Below are positions 8,560 through 18,219 of a DNA stretch of 64,000 bases, one piece after another. Origin of the DNA: Asparagopsis taxiformis (lineage: Eukaryota; Rhodophyta; Florideophyceae; Bonnemaisoniales; Bonnemaisoniaceae); the NCBI GenBank assembly GCA_030407315.1, contig JALQPE010000706.1, forward strand, positions 1-64,000, in the 5' to 3' direction. Made by a program: the position numbers and the translations under genes. A model generated the notes under the pieces. That model ran no database searches. It was not told the origin of the DNA and worked only from the letters and a program-made list of their open reading frames with translations. Numbering within the stretch: the first letter of the stretch is position 1; every line of letters begins with the position of its first letter.

Positions 8560-11500
8560 ATGGCTCAACAATCCCCCAACGCTTTCGACCGCCAGGTGCG
8601 CTCTGCCAGCCGCCGTGACAACGATTCTCCCACTCCTTCTCCCTCTCCTTCTCCCTCTCCTTCTCCTTCTCTGGCCCCCCCTGTCCCCATGGACGTTTGC
8701 GAAGCTGCTGCAGCGCTGACCCAGCTCAGCCCAGCACCTAAGCCCGTCCCCTCCCCCCCTTCCGCTTCCGATCCCGCGGTTGTCCCGACAATCGACGCTG
8801 GCGTTCCCGCAACTCCGCTTCCGGCTCAATCTGCCGAAGCGGCGCCAGCCGTCGAGGGATCTGGTGCTCCTCTGCCCAGCTCGCCTGCTCCGGACATGAT
8901 CATCGCGTCCGGCAGCGACTTGGCAGAGGATGCGGAGAAGGTCGATGATCACAACGCTCGTGACATCGTACCGAACAAGCCTCTCCGCAGCACCAGGCTG
9001 GCCTACCCTGGCACAGTGCCCATCCCGGTGGATGTGGACTACGACATAAGTCCGGAGAGCTGCCGAAACATTCCAGTCTTCATTTCCCCCCTGGATGTTT
9101 CTCCTCCGGCAGTCGTGTCCAGGGTGGTCAGGCCGCATCGCGTTGATGAGTTGAAGAAAACGTTTCTCACTCAGGGATTTTCCGTGATTGCTTCACGCGT
9201 GTCCGTCTGCGAGGTGATTGATTCCAATGCAAAAGTACGACTGCAATATGTCGATGGATCTCACCGAGTGACCGCGTTGAAGGCCATTCTCGAGTCGGCT
9301 GGACCTGCTCCTGCGAAGGACAGTCCAGAGTGGGAGGAGTTTGTCAAGTCTGACATCTACCGTCGCTTTGGAACTATTCCAGTCGACTTTCTCCTCCCAC
9401 CGACTCGGCTTGGCCGGGATGTCTTCTGCTCCGAAGAAGTACTCCCGCTTTCACGGCTGATGAACTTCCACACCCACAATGTCAGCGAGGTAACAGTTGC
9501 TGACAATGTGTGCTCTGTGATGGAGTTCATCAATATCCACCGCCTGGGAAAGAAGAAGATCGAGCCGACCGTTCAATACATAAAAGAACGGAAAGCGCTG
9601 AGCTGGATTCGTCCGAGACAGCTCATGCGCTACGTCTCGATCGCGCGAGGGTTCAAGACCATTGAAAGCCCTGCTTTCAAGTACTGGTCGAGCATCCCGA
9701 ACAGGCCGGAGTTCGTGCAGTTCTCTTCGACCGAGGATCTGGCTGGGTGTACGGTGAACTTGTTGTTCAATGGGTCGTTCAGGAGTGCTCCGGATGTGCA
9801 GAAGTGTTTCATCCTGGAGATGACGGCGCGCTACACTTGTAGCCGTCGGTCGGCCGGGCTGAAACCGTACTCGGTTGGTACCATTGGGCAGGAATGGATT
9901 GCTGGTTTGTTGGAAATCTTCGGGTACGTGAAGGAGGTGGCCGAGTACTGGAACGTGTCGGATGTGTTGAGGATGCTGGATGGGTCAATTCCCAGCGTGG
10001 GTGACCCGAGCAAGAGCTTCGACATTCGCTCGCGCGTTGTCGAAGTTCTTGCTCAGATGGTCCCCAAGAAGGGGTGCTGGGCAGACTTCCGTCCCAAGGA
10101 AGGCCCCCCCGATGGTTACAGTTACGAAAATATTTTTCCCCGTAAGAAGTCTGTCTTCGGGAAGGACGCCAGGAAAATGCTCCTGCGCGTCACTGGGTAC
10201 CGCGACATGCAAATGCGGAAACGCTTTCACGCGATGTACCCAGACATCCCACATGCTGCGCTCCCAGCCACATGTGGTGATGATGCCCCCATCCCTTCCT
10301 CTTCCAATTCCTTGCCCATCCCTTCATCCTCCATTCCTTTGCCCCCACCACCTCAACTGGAATCTTCCAGCAATTCCGAGGTTGCCCCTGTTCCTGTCTC
10401 TACCCCTGCCGTGTCTGCATCCTCCCCTGCGGTGACCCCGGTCAAGCCGACTGCGCGTGGTCCCCAGGATGGCAGCGAACGCTCTGGTCCAGTTTCCCAC
10501 GCCGGGACTGGTACCCCCAACCGTCCTGTCCAAGCCGCGCAGGAGCAGGTCTCACCGGCTTCGCAGCCTGAGCCTGCGACTCCGGCTGCCGAGCAGCACC
10601 CTGCTGCTCCGGCCCCCGCTGTCGAAGCTTCCCGTTCTGCATCTGCTAGCAGTTCGGGAAGCTCCAGCGATGACAGCTTCGTCCCTTCACCATCCGGTGG
10701 GGTTGGACAGAAGACGGTTGCGAGGATTTCGACGGAGGGCCCTACTCCCGAGAATGTGGTCGAGGGCAGCAGTGCGAAGGGCGGTGCAGATCCTGACGAA
10801 GATGTCATTGAAGTCAGTGATTCTGCACCGCCCGGAGTGGAAACTTCTGGGAGGAAAGTGATGCCCAGAAGGAGTACCCGCCTGCAAGCGAGTCGTTCCG
10901 GTCGTGGTGGAACGGCGGGTGGTGCTGTGGAGGTCGTCGAGCTGGAGAGCGCCCCCGAGGATGCGGGTGAAAACTCCATCCTCGGGAAGCGTAACTTGGA
11001 AGCCGCTTCTGCGACGCCCGAGCCTTCTACCAAAAAGAGAAGGCTCGGTGAGACTTCATCAAAGTCGTCGTCAAAGAAATCCAAGTCGGCTTCCCGAGGT
11101 CGCTCTCGGGAGCCGGTTCTCCAGTTCGACGACGCCCAGGAGAATCCCATTCCCGACAGCATCGTCGATGAGAATGTGGCCGCCGTTCTCCCCAGCGCAA
11201 TTGCGTCTGGCAGCCGGATGAAGTACTATATGGAAAGTACGACGGTGGAGACGGTTCGGGCGGAAATGAGGGCGGCAGCATTCCAGGCAGCTGCATCGCC
11301 GGGTGCTGAGGATACGGTGGTGGACAGGTACTTTGCGGTGAAGAAGGCATTGTTGGAAAACTTGGGGGTTATTGTTATGGAAGGCCTGTTGGCATCGTCC
11401 ACGGCTGGTAATGCGACGCATGAGTTGTTCGGTCACTTCGCTAGGCAGTTCCCGCTGGTTGAGGAGGTTGAAAAACCCTCCCAGCAGTCTGATTCTAACG

Positions 11501-12207
11501 ATGACGACAGGGAGCCACAGGACGAGCCGCCAGCTTTCGCAAAGCCCGGCTTCGATCCTTCGCCGTGGCAGTTCATCCACAACGTGGGTGATGCGAAGGA
11601 CCGCATCGATGGTGGTCGTGGGCGCCTCTCTCTGCCGCGGCGTGAGTTGTGCGACAAGTTGGAGGAGGGGAATTTGGAGATGTATAAGAACAAGTTGGTG
11701 GCAGAGCTTGCTCTTGGTGTTTGTGCGGAGTTCTTGAAGTTGGGAATGGAGGGTGAGGATCCTGTCTTCTTCCCGAAGACAGGATTGCGGCTGCTTCTTA
11801 CAGCAGATGGGGCTGCGGACCAGGATGGGCACACGGACTTCAAGGTAGCGACGAATAGTGTTGGAAGTCCTACCACGTCTCCATCATATTTCATGATGTC
11901 GAGCGGAGCCGATGGGTTCTCTATAGTAGTTGCCCCTTATAGTCATGTATGCCTGGCCAGTCCGGGCGCCGATATGTGGAAGGTTCCCCCTCTCATCTTT
12001 TGGGTGCCACCCTATTCCGTATTGGTTGGTCGCGGTGACCTTTACCATTACGGGGTCGGCTTCAGCCGAGGAGATCTTCCTGCAGGCGAGAAGTTAGTCT
12101 ATGGCCTGCCCACGCGCGGCCACATCTACTTGAAGACGGAGAAGGACGTCCTCACGGACCACATCCACACCGTCGAATATTACAAGTACGATAGGAGCAA
12201 TAGATAG
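8560..12207 (+). CDS. A2: ParB-like domain fused to a 2OG-Fe(II) dioxygenase-like domain
   Basis: I place the start at 8560 (AAAGCAATGGCT) because the 23 codons from an upstream ATG at 8491 translate a CT-rich leader. The product has 1,215 residues. A Ser-Pro repeat occupies residues about 25-45. The ParB-like loop VDGSHRVTAL begins at D232, followed by the shared THNVSEVTVADNVCSVMEF and YVSIARGF...YWSSIP block. A long Pro/Ser/Ala linker leads to KKRRLGE and KKSKSASRGRSR, probable nuclear signals. Next comes the conserved FDDAQENPIPD, then the dioxygenase-like domain with H1091-T-D, distal H1163 (LYHYGVGF) and PTRGHIYLKT. GC content is clearly higher than in A1. It is the second of two A genes in block I and may form a pair with A1 or recognise a different palindrome class. 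The enzyme target is unknown. Confidence 0.75.
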   Translation: MAQQSPNAFDRQVRSASRRDNDSPTPSPSPSPSPSPSLAPPVPMDVCEAAAALTQLSPAPKPVPSPPSASDPAVVPTIDAGVPATPLPAQSAEAAPAVEGSGAPLPSSPAPDMIIASGSDLAEDAEKVDDHNARDIVPNKPLRSTRLAYPGTVPIPVDVDYDISPESCRNIPVFISPLDVSPPAVVSRVVRPHRVDELKKTFLTQGFSVIASRVSVCEVIDSNAKVRLQYVDGSHRVTALKAILESAGPAPAKDSPEWEEFVKSDIYRRFGTIPVDFLLPPTRLGRDVFCSEEVLPLSRLMNFHTHNVSEVTVADNVCSVMEFINIHRLGKKKIEPTVQYIKERKALSWIRPRQLMRYVSIARGFKTIESPAFKYWSSIPNRPEFVQFSSTEDLAGCTVNLLFNGSFRSAPDVQKCFILEMTARYTCSRRSAGLKPYSVGTIGQEWIAGLLEIFGYVKEVAEYWNVSDVLRMLDGSIPSVGDPSKSFDIRSRVVEVLAQMVPKKGCWADFRPKEGPPDGYSYENIFPRKKSVFGKDARKMLLRVTGYRDMQMRKRFHAMYPDIPHAALPATCGDDAPIPSSSNSLPIPSSSIPLPPPPQLESSSNSEVAPVPVSTPAVSASSPAVTPVKPTARGPQDGSERSGPVSHAGTGTPNRPVQAAQEQVSPASQPEPATPAAEQHPAAPAPAVEASRSASASSSGSSSDDSFVPSPSGGVGQKTVARISTEGPTPENVVEGSSAKGGADPDEDVIEVSDSAPPGVETSGRKVMPRRSTRLQASRSGRGGTAGGAVEVVELESAPEDAGENSILGKRNLEAASATPEPSTKKRRLGETSSKSSSKKSKSASRGRSREPVLQFDDAQENPIPDSIVDENVAAVLPSAIASGSRMKYYMESTTVETVRAEMRAAAFQAAASPGAEDTVVDRYFAVKKALLENLGVIVMEGLLASSTAGNATHELFGHFARQFPLVEEVEKPSQQSDSNDDDREPQDEPPAFAKPGFDPSPWQFIHNVGDAKDRIDGGRGRLSLPRRELCDKLEEGNLEMYKNKLVAELALGVCAEFLKLGMEGEDPVFFPKTGLRLLLTADGAADQDGHTDFKVATNSVGSPTTSPSYFMMSSGADGFSIVVAPYSHVCLASPGADMWKVPPLIFWVPPYSVLVGRGDLYHYGVGFSRGDLPAGEKLVYGLPTRGHIYLKTEKDVLTDHIHTVEYYKYDRSNR

Positions 12208-12711
12208 CATATCAGAAGTATTAAAACCTATACTACTGTTCCCTGCTATAAAGTTCTGTCTTTCTCATCTCAACATTGTTACCTTAGCCCATTTTTCAGT
12301 TCTCATCTATACATCTGTCCTTCATCTCATAGTTTAGTGCTACTCAGCAGATTGCTTGCTACTTTTTAATATTAGTCTACAACGTTATATGATTTTACTA
12401 GCTAGGCCGTAGGGGGAGACTAGTTTCAACCCTTGACAACGCGCAGATTTCGACTACGAGAGCCGTCACTGTGATAAATTATTTGTAGAATTTTCGTCTA
12501 TCTTCCCACCTACACTAGGCTACCTATATATATACAGGGTATAACCTGAACAGAGACCACGTGAGGTAAAATACTCCTGAGAGCTGCTCACAGCCGTACA
12601 GACCTTTGCTGAGCAATTTACCCGACTTCAAACTTCGCTTCTTACCTTTACCAGGATGAGAGAAGGACGAAACTCCCTGCTGCTTACAGCCGAAGCCGTT
12701 TACCAGGGTTC
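12208..12711. other. A2 downstream region
   Basis: About 500 bp of AT-rich 3' sequence without a supportable gene. From about 12,655 it carries GAAGGACGAAACTCCCTGCTG-type sequence that recurs at 13,543-13,563, showing that this array flank was duplicated. Confidence 0.5.
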
Positions 12712-13002
12712 CTTACAGCAAAGTCATCGTAACGATGACTTTGCTGTAAGGAACCGTTTCCTTGCAGTGGCCGAAGAATTTTTTACCGGGTAAAAAATCA
12801 GCAAGAAATTTTACCGGGTAAAAAATTGTGGCCGCTGTAATGTTTTGCTTTCTTACAGCAAAGTCATCGTTACGATGACTTTGCTGTAAGAAAACGTTTC
12901 ATTACAGCGGCCACAATTTTTTTACCCGGTAAAGAAATCATGGCTGCTGTAATGATTTGTTTTCTTACAGCAAAGTCATCGTAACGATGACTTTGCTGTC
13001 AG
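12712..13002. repeat. Block I palindrome array 4
   Basis: Three copies of the GCAAAGTCATCG palindrome (12712-12750, 12852-12890, 12964-13002) with TACCSGGTA at 12784, 12812 and 12923. It is nearly the same in order and spacing as array 5 about 880 bp further on. Confidence 0.95.
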
Positions 13003-13311
13003 CACCCCGCCGGAACTGCCAAAGCTGTAAGCAGTCTGGCTTCACCCTCTCCCCCATTTCTCTACTCCGCCTTCAGCATCCCAGCCTCTCTGGTGACGAC
13101 TGACGCCTTTCGTTTCCCCCCTCACGCCCCCTCTCGCAATGAAATACTCGTCTATTACCACGATAGGCTACTCGTACTGCCGCCTTAATTTTCCTCTACA
13201 CACACCCTCCCATCCGTCTCTTCCGTACTACGATCTTAGGCTATCCTACCTTACGATTATAGTTGTATAGTGAGTAGCTAGAGTCCTACTTATTGACGAC
13301 TATAGTGCACC

Positions 13312-13400
13312 GGAACCGGCGCCGGTTCCCGCCCGGGCGGGTTGAATATATATTTTATGCCGTGAGGCACAGGTACCATATGGTCGCTGTGGCTCACGGC
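13312..13400. repeat. Cluster of three unrelated palindromes
   Basis: 13312-13329 is the perfect palindrome GGAACCGGCGCCGGTTCC. It overlaps CCCGCCCGGGCGGG (13328-13341). At 13359-13400, arms GCCGTGAGGCACAG and CTGTGGCTCACGGC pair with one mismatch around ACCATATGGT. None of these belongs to the main array families. Confidence 0.85.
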
Positions 13401-13485
13401 ACAAGGAGTAGATTTTGCGACCAACAGCCGTCCAAACCATCCTCCCGTGATGTTCCCTACTTCACACTTCGCTTCTCATGTGAGA

Positions 13486-13563
13486 CAGCAGGGAGTTTCG
13501 TCCTTCTCCCATCTTGGTAAAGGTACCTTTACCAAGAAGGGAGAAGGACGAAACTCCCTGCTG
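13486..13563. repeat. 78-bp near-perfect palindrome
   Basis: The arms begin CAGCAGGGAGTTTCGTCC and end GGACGAAACTCCCTGCTG, centred on GGTACC at 13522-13527. I find one mismatched pair in 39. It could extrude as a cruciform. It lies just left of array 5. Confidence 0.9.
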
Positions 13564-13592
13564 CTTACAGCTGAAGCCGTTTACCAGGGTTC

Positions 13593-13935
13593 CTTACAGC
13601 AAAGTCATCGTTACGATGACTTTGCTGTAAGAAACCGTTTCCTTTGAATGCTTTGCAAAGTCATCGTAACGATGACTTTGCTGTACCGTTTCCTTGCAGT
13701 GGCCAAAGAATTTTTTACCGGGTAAAAAATCAGCAAGAAATTTTACCGGGTAAAAAATTGTGGCCGCTGTAATGTTTTGCTTTCTTACAGCAAAGTCATC
13801 GTTACGATGACTTTGCTGTAAGAAAACGTTTCATTACAGCGGCCACAATTTTTTTACCCGGTAAAGAAATCATGGCTGCTGTAATGATTTGTTTTCTTAC
13901 AGCAAAGTCATCGTAACGATGACTTTGCTGTCAGC
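13593..13935. repeat. Block I palindrome array 5
   Basis: Four copies of the GCAAAGTCATCG palindrome (13593-13631, a shortened one at 13654-13685, 13784-13822, 13896-13932) with TACCSGGTA at 13716, 13744 and 13855. The array is duplicated from or into array 4. It lies downstream of the convergent A2(+)/B1(-) pair. Confidence 0.93.
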
Positions 13936-14238
13936 ATCCCCGGTAAACGGCCCGCACTGTAATGGGGTGACTGCTTCTCCTACATCGCTCTGTTACTGGT
14001 GTTCTACATGCTGCGTTGCTACACAATTTCGCACTCACATCTTTCTAGTTTCTCTCCCTTTCGTATCCATAGGTATAGCAGTTGAAAAGTGGATAGTTTG
14101 CACTCCAGGCCGCAGATGCCTTCCTGCAGTCATGTCACGATTGTTGTAGTGTAGTCTATAATATCTAGCGCTCTTGGAAGATGATGCACAGTCTATTGTC
14201 TCTGTCAATGCGTGTTTACTCAAATCTATCAAAGTAGC

Positions 14239-17200
14239 TCAGTTAGCTGGCCAATATTTTCTACCATAGTCAGCAAATATCTCCTCATCAGCTTCAACGT
14301 CTCTGGTCAGAACGACCTTGACAGCATGGGGATTCTTGATATTCGAAGCAAAGTCCGGTTTGTCTATGGCATCGCCTTGTCGAAACTCGGCTGACTGTGT
14401 TCGACTCACCTCGGTCGCTTTCTCCGTTCCGTCAATGACCCGACAATCATTGAGGTAGCTGGTACAATTATAGACCGCTGGAACGAGCCAGACCTTCCGA
14501 ACAGGTGCACCCCTCCCTATGTACGTGGTTTCCAATTCCATGTTGTAGTCCTGGAACCTCTGTCCTGTGCACCCAAATCCTTCCGGGCCGTACATCACTG
14601 ATCTCTGCGGTTCCGAGTCTCGAATCTTCGCATAGAAAATCGTCCCGTTGTACCAGCCAATGACCGTCCCCTTCTTCAGTTTCTTCGCCGCGAATACGCC
14701 AAACCCACCACCTCTTACCTCCGATTGCGAAACATAGACACCGTAGAATGCGGCATCAGCAGCCAGAATCGCGTCCGGGTCTATGCTCCAAAACGAGTGC
14801 ATGTCCTCGGCCGGCCACTGGTCCATAGGCACCCCGCTCAATCTGTGAAGCATAGAACCGTCCTTCTTCATTGACGCAACGAACACAAGCAGATGGTTCG
14901 GCAATGCTGTCACAGCAGGTAAACCTTCTGGTGCATCTGAGATGTGCTTCTGACGAAGCCTTGGAGCTTTTCCTGTGACCGGTACCGACTCGTCCCCAAG
15001 AATACTCTCCACCTCACGCTGCAAGATCCCCCCATATCGCCCGGCTTTCACCTCACTGACGAAAGCATGCAGTATCCACTCCTGCGATGCATCGTGGCAC
15101 CTTTTTTCCTTCTCACACCCAATGAACCGACGATACGTACCATCCCTCAACGTCATACACGCTATGGCTGTGCTGTATGTTCCCGAGAAGAAATCCATCA
15201 CGATATCGTTCTGCTTCGAAAATCGTTCCAGAAGCTCACGAAGAGTGGTCAACGCCTTCTGCTCATGGCGCAGTCGGTTGTTCTGCCCATCGTATTGAGC
15301 TTCACCAGCCGACAACCTCGGAACGTTGTCAATCGCGTTGGTGAACCCAGGGTGCCTCGATATGTCCGGATTGTGCAACCTGTAATCCACCATATCGTAT
15401 GCAGCCATACCCTTCCCCCGCTTATACGCATGGATAACGAAATCGTGCATATTATGCAGTGTGCACGTTTTCGTCGATGGATTGGACGTAAAGCTGTGTG
15501 GTCGGCGAGATAGCACGACTGGAACACTGTCCACAATCATCTTGCCAGGCTCGGCATTTCTGATTGCATCCATCCATGCCACGAGTTGGCGCACGCTGGA
15601 ATAGATTAGAGCATGACCGCCAGGCCGAAGAACTCGAACTATTTCACACGCAACACTCGCCAACTCTTCCGGCTCCAGAATATCGTACTCCGAGTTTTCT
15701 CTGCCGCCTTCCCGCCTCGTGTTGAATGGAGGATCAGTGAGCACAAGCTGAACACTGTCCTCCAACACGCCATCTTCCAGGAAACTAATTTTGTCCTCCA
15801 CCTCTTTGGCTACATCAGTGGCGTCACAATTCACAGTGTGAATGTAACGCCCCATCACAGCTTCCAGCTTGGTGACATATTCCGGCTTGGATTCCTTTCC
15901 GACGTCAACGAGCGGTGCTTCTGTAGGCGATACAGTGTCAACCTCCATAGCGTCATCCTCGGCCGCACCTTCTCTTGTTGCTGTTTCGCTAGCAACCGCC
16001 GCATTATCGTCCTCTCCACCACCGCGCTCCAGCCTAGCCTTCTTCCTCTGTGGCTCCAGACTATCCTCTTCTATATCCTCGCTGCCATTGTTTGGCACTG
16101 CTGCGGATATTTCCATCTGCGCAGGTGCACCTTCAAGGATGCCAGGCTCGGGCGTATCCTCAAGACTGTGCAACTCATCCATGGTCAGAGGAAGCTTTCG
16201 TTGCTCTCGGGTTCGCAATAACCAAGCCTTCAGCCTCCTCTGACCATCCAGGGCATGAGACGTGTTCAACTTGGCTCGCATGAACGAGTTCAATCCGAAC
16301 TTGTCAGGAGTGTCGAAAAGCAAGGCTCGAAGTCTCTGCATCAGCTGACCACGCTCGGCGAACACATTCACCTCAGTGACACATTGGCGTATCGACAGCA
16401 GGAAGGCGCTTGTCAATGATCGCAGCCTTGCATCCACAGCCACTGGAAGGTCGGCACAGAACCCGTTTTCACTGTCTACAGTTTTCGGGACAATGGTCAG
16501 GTTTTTCCGATGCTCCTCGACCGCGCAGCCATCAGACCGATTCGGGAGTGACCTGAAGCAAAGGCTCGCAGGATCGAATACCATGAACGGCCAGCACATC
16601 GATTCAACATCCTCATACCCCAACACTCTTGCCCCGGTATCCCACGCAGCTAACACACGGTCGACAACAAATCCAAGCTGGTTGGCTTGCGCACTGGATG
16701 TTGCAATTCCAACCATTCCACCACCACCAATGGCCCCGGATGTGGCTCTGGCCCGCCTAGATGGCGCACTGCCCATCTCCTTACTGCGAATAGCCAAGAT
16801 ACACTGGCACATCATAACCATCAGCCTCCTGAACCGCTTCTGGCTAGCCTGCAAAGAATCTTGCATGTCGGATGTAGCGCCGTCTAGAAAGTACCTGCTC
16901 GAAAGCAGTTCGCGGTTCAGTGGAGAGGACAATTCTCCGCGGGGTGTCTTGCCAAACATTTCGACGGCACGAGAACTAGTCACCCCCACCTGTTTCGGAA
17001 ACTCAACCATCCTCGGAGAATCACCCATCTCTGCATTGAGTCCCCATGCATGACAAAACATTTGCCACAGACGCAAATCAATCGCACTCGAATCTTCTGC
17101 TCGGTGATACGGCCGAAGCACAGCCAGGATAGACATGCATGAGCTGTACTGCGGTTTACCACTCAGGCTTGAAGCAATTTGGCCGCTTGGATCGCAGGAC

Positions 17201-17715
17201 TTGATCCAGCCCAACACATCGGCCATCCTCACAGACGAAATATGAGCGTACTTGTCCTTTCCTTTTTGGACCCAGTACTCGTCTCTGAGATCAACGGCGA
17301 TCATCAGATACTCAACAAACATCATGCGCCTTTGCAGGCCTGCAATGTCGTTGGATGTCGTCGCTCTCACACGGTCCAGCACAACAGCAGTACTGCTGTT
17401 GGTGTCCGCCACGATAGACTCTTCTCGCATAGGAATCGTAACGCCAGGAGGAAAGACGCCCTTCTCCATTCCACGTACAATTGCCATGCAGCGGTGCGCT
17501 CCATCCAATATCTCCAGAACGCCTTCTCGAAACCTGCCAGTCACGGGATGAGCTGTGTCATAACCGCTGTTGCGAATGCTCTCCATGAGCGCTTCCACAT
17601 GACTTGCATCAACATCGCGAATCGATACGAATTTGCTGACTTGATTGGGGTCGATGAACACCCATCCGTCGTGCTTTTCACCGTGATTGTGGAACGTTCC
17701 TTCCATGGCGAACAA
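14239..17715 (-). CDS. B1: ParB-like / beta-class DNA methyltransferase / SET domain fusion
   Basis: This 1,158-residue protein joins three domains. Residues about 15-110 are ParB-like: SIRDVDASHVEALMESI, then ILDGAHRCMAIV with D71. Residues about 640-870 form an amino-methyltransferase core in beta-class order: DPPFNTR at 661, VRVLRPGGHALIYSS, LRHEQKALTTLRELL, then DFFSGTYSTAIA at 841, the AdoMet-binding loop. This would place a methyl group on adenine N6 or cytosine N4. Residues about 993-1158 form a SET domain: GGGFGVFAAKKLKKGTVIGW, YLNDCR, and LTRDVEADEEIFADYG-x-x-YW near the end. SET domains methylate protein lysines, often histones. The middle (110-600) is shared with B2 but not recognised. 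It is transcribed divergently from C1. Catalytic residues look intact. It is the likely writer of DNA and chromatin marks for block I. Confidence 0.85.
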   Translation of the reverse strand: MFAMEGTFHNHGEKHDGWVFIDPNQVSKFVSIRDVDASHVEALMESIRNSGYDTAHPVTGRFREGVLEILDGAHRCMAIVRGMEKGVFPPGVTIPMREESIVADTNSSTAVVLDRVRATTSNDIAGLQRRMMFVEYLMIAVDLRDEYWVQKGKDKYAHISSVRMADVLGWIKSCDPSGQIASSLSGKPQYSSCMSILAVLRPYHRAEDSSAIDLRLWQMFCHAWGLNAEMGDSPRMVEFPKQVGVTSSRAVEMFGKTPRGELSSPLNRELLSSRYFLDGATSDMQDSLQASQKRFRRLMVMMCQCILAIRSKEMGSAPSRRARATSGAIGGGGMVGIATSSAQANQLGFVVDRVLAAWDTGARVLGYEDVESMCWPFMVFDPASLCFRSLPNRSDGCAVEEHRKNLTIVPKTVDSENGFCADLPVAVDARLRSLTSAFLLSIRQCVTEVNVFAERGQLMQRLRALLFDTPDKFGLNSFMRAKLNTSHALDGQRRLKAWLLRTREQRKLPLTMDELHSLEDTPEPGILEGAPAQMEISAAVPNNGSEDIEEDSLEPQRKKARLERGGGEDDNAAVASETATREGAAEDDAMEVDTVSPTEAPLVDVGKESKPEYVTKLEAVMGRYIHTVNCDATDVAKEVEDKISFLEDGVLEDSVQLVLTDPPFNTRREGGRENSEYDILEPEELASVACEIVRVLRPGGHALIYSSVRQLVAWMDAIRNAEPGKMIVDSVPVVLSRRPHSFTSNPSTKTCTLHNMHDFVIHAYKRGKGMAAYDMVDYRLHNPDISRHPGFTNAIDNVPRLSAGEAQYDGQNNRLRHEQKALTTLRELLERFSKQNDIVMDFFSGTYSTAIACMTLRDGTYRRFIGCEKEKRCHDASQEWILHAFVSEVKAGRYGGILQREVESILGDESVPVTGKAPRLRQKHISDAPEGLPAVTALPNHLLVFVASMKKDGSMLHRLSGVPMDQWPAEDMHSFWSIDPDAILAADAAFYGVYVSQSEVRGGGFGVFAAKKLKKGTVIGWYNGTIFYAKIRDSEPQRSVMYGPEGFGCTGQRFQDYNMELETTYIGRGAPVRKVWLVPAVYNCTSYLNDCRVIDGTEKATEVSRTQSAEFRQGDAIDKPDFASNIKNPHAVKVVLTRDVEADEEIFADYGRKYWPAN

Positions 17716-18219
17716 AGGTAGAGTTTTTAAGAAAGGGATAGTTGGTTGCTGCTTGACCAGGGTGGCGCAAAGCAGAAGTTGGTTGTTTAAAACAAAGTGT
17801 CAGCGAGTGGTAGCACTTCGGTGGCTGTTTCCTTTCCACCCCTGTCCGAACCTTTACAAGATAACTACATCGACTGTTAGCTCAATAATCAATGTAATAC
17901 TAAAGTAATACTCAAAATATTTTTCCATGCAATTTATTGGGCCCCGTAACATCTCTAAGCGTATCTTTGTAGTCCAATCGTATGCATCCGACATTCACTT
18001 CTAGAACGATTATTCACATCAAATTTTATGCTGCAATCAGTTCATGGCAGACATCATCCACACTGACGTGTCAATTTTGTCAATTGTCCATTCTATTTCT
18101 ACACCACCTAAACATCTCTTCTGGACCTTTCCAATCCTCCTAGTATATACTACTCTTTAGCAGAAGGTAACGGTTAGGCTTTCACTAATACAACAATTCT
18201 ATCCCATAGCTATCCCAAC
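17716..18219. promoter_or_regulatory. Divergent promoter region between B1 and C1
   Basis: This 504-bp region separates two outward-reading genes and must hold both promoters. It has no copy of the block I palindromes, unlike the other long gaps in the block. AGTATATAC at about 18142 is a weak TATA-like candidate for C1. Confidence 0.4.

Noticed and set aside
8545..9138. Arg-rich minus-strand frame opposite the A2 start
   Set aside because: Low-complexity shadow of the Ser-Pro repeat coding sequence.
10353..11162. 269-residue minus-strand frame opposite A2
   Set aside because: Antisense to the Pro/Ser/Ala linker; A2 is supported by conserved motifs on the plus strand.
2619..13935. CRISPR-like array
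   Set aside because: The repeats are palindromic, irregularly spaced, and separated by other repeats rather than unique spacers; the context is eukaryotic.
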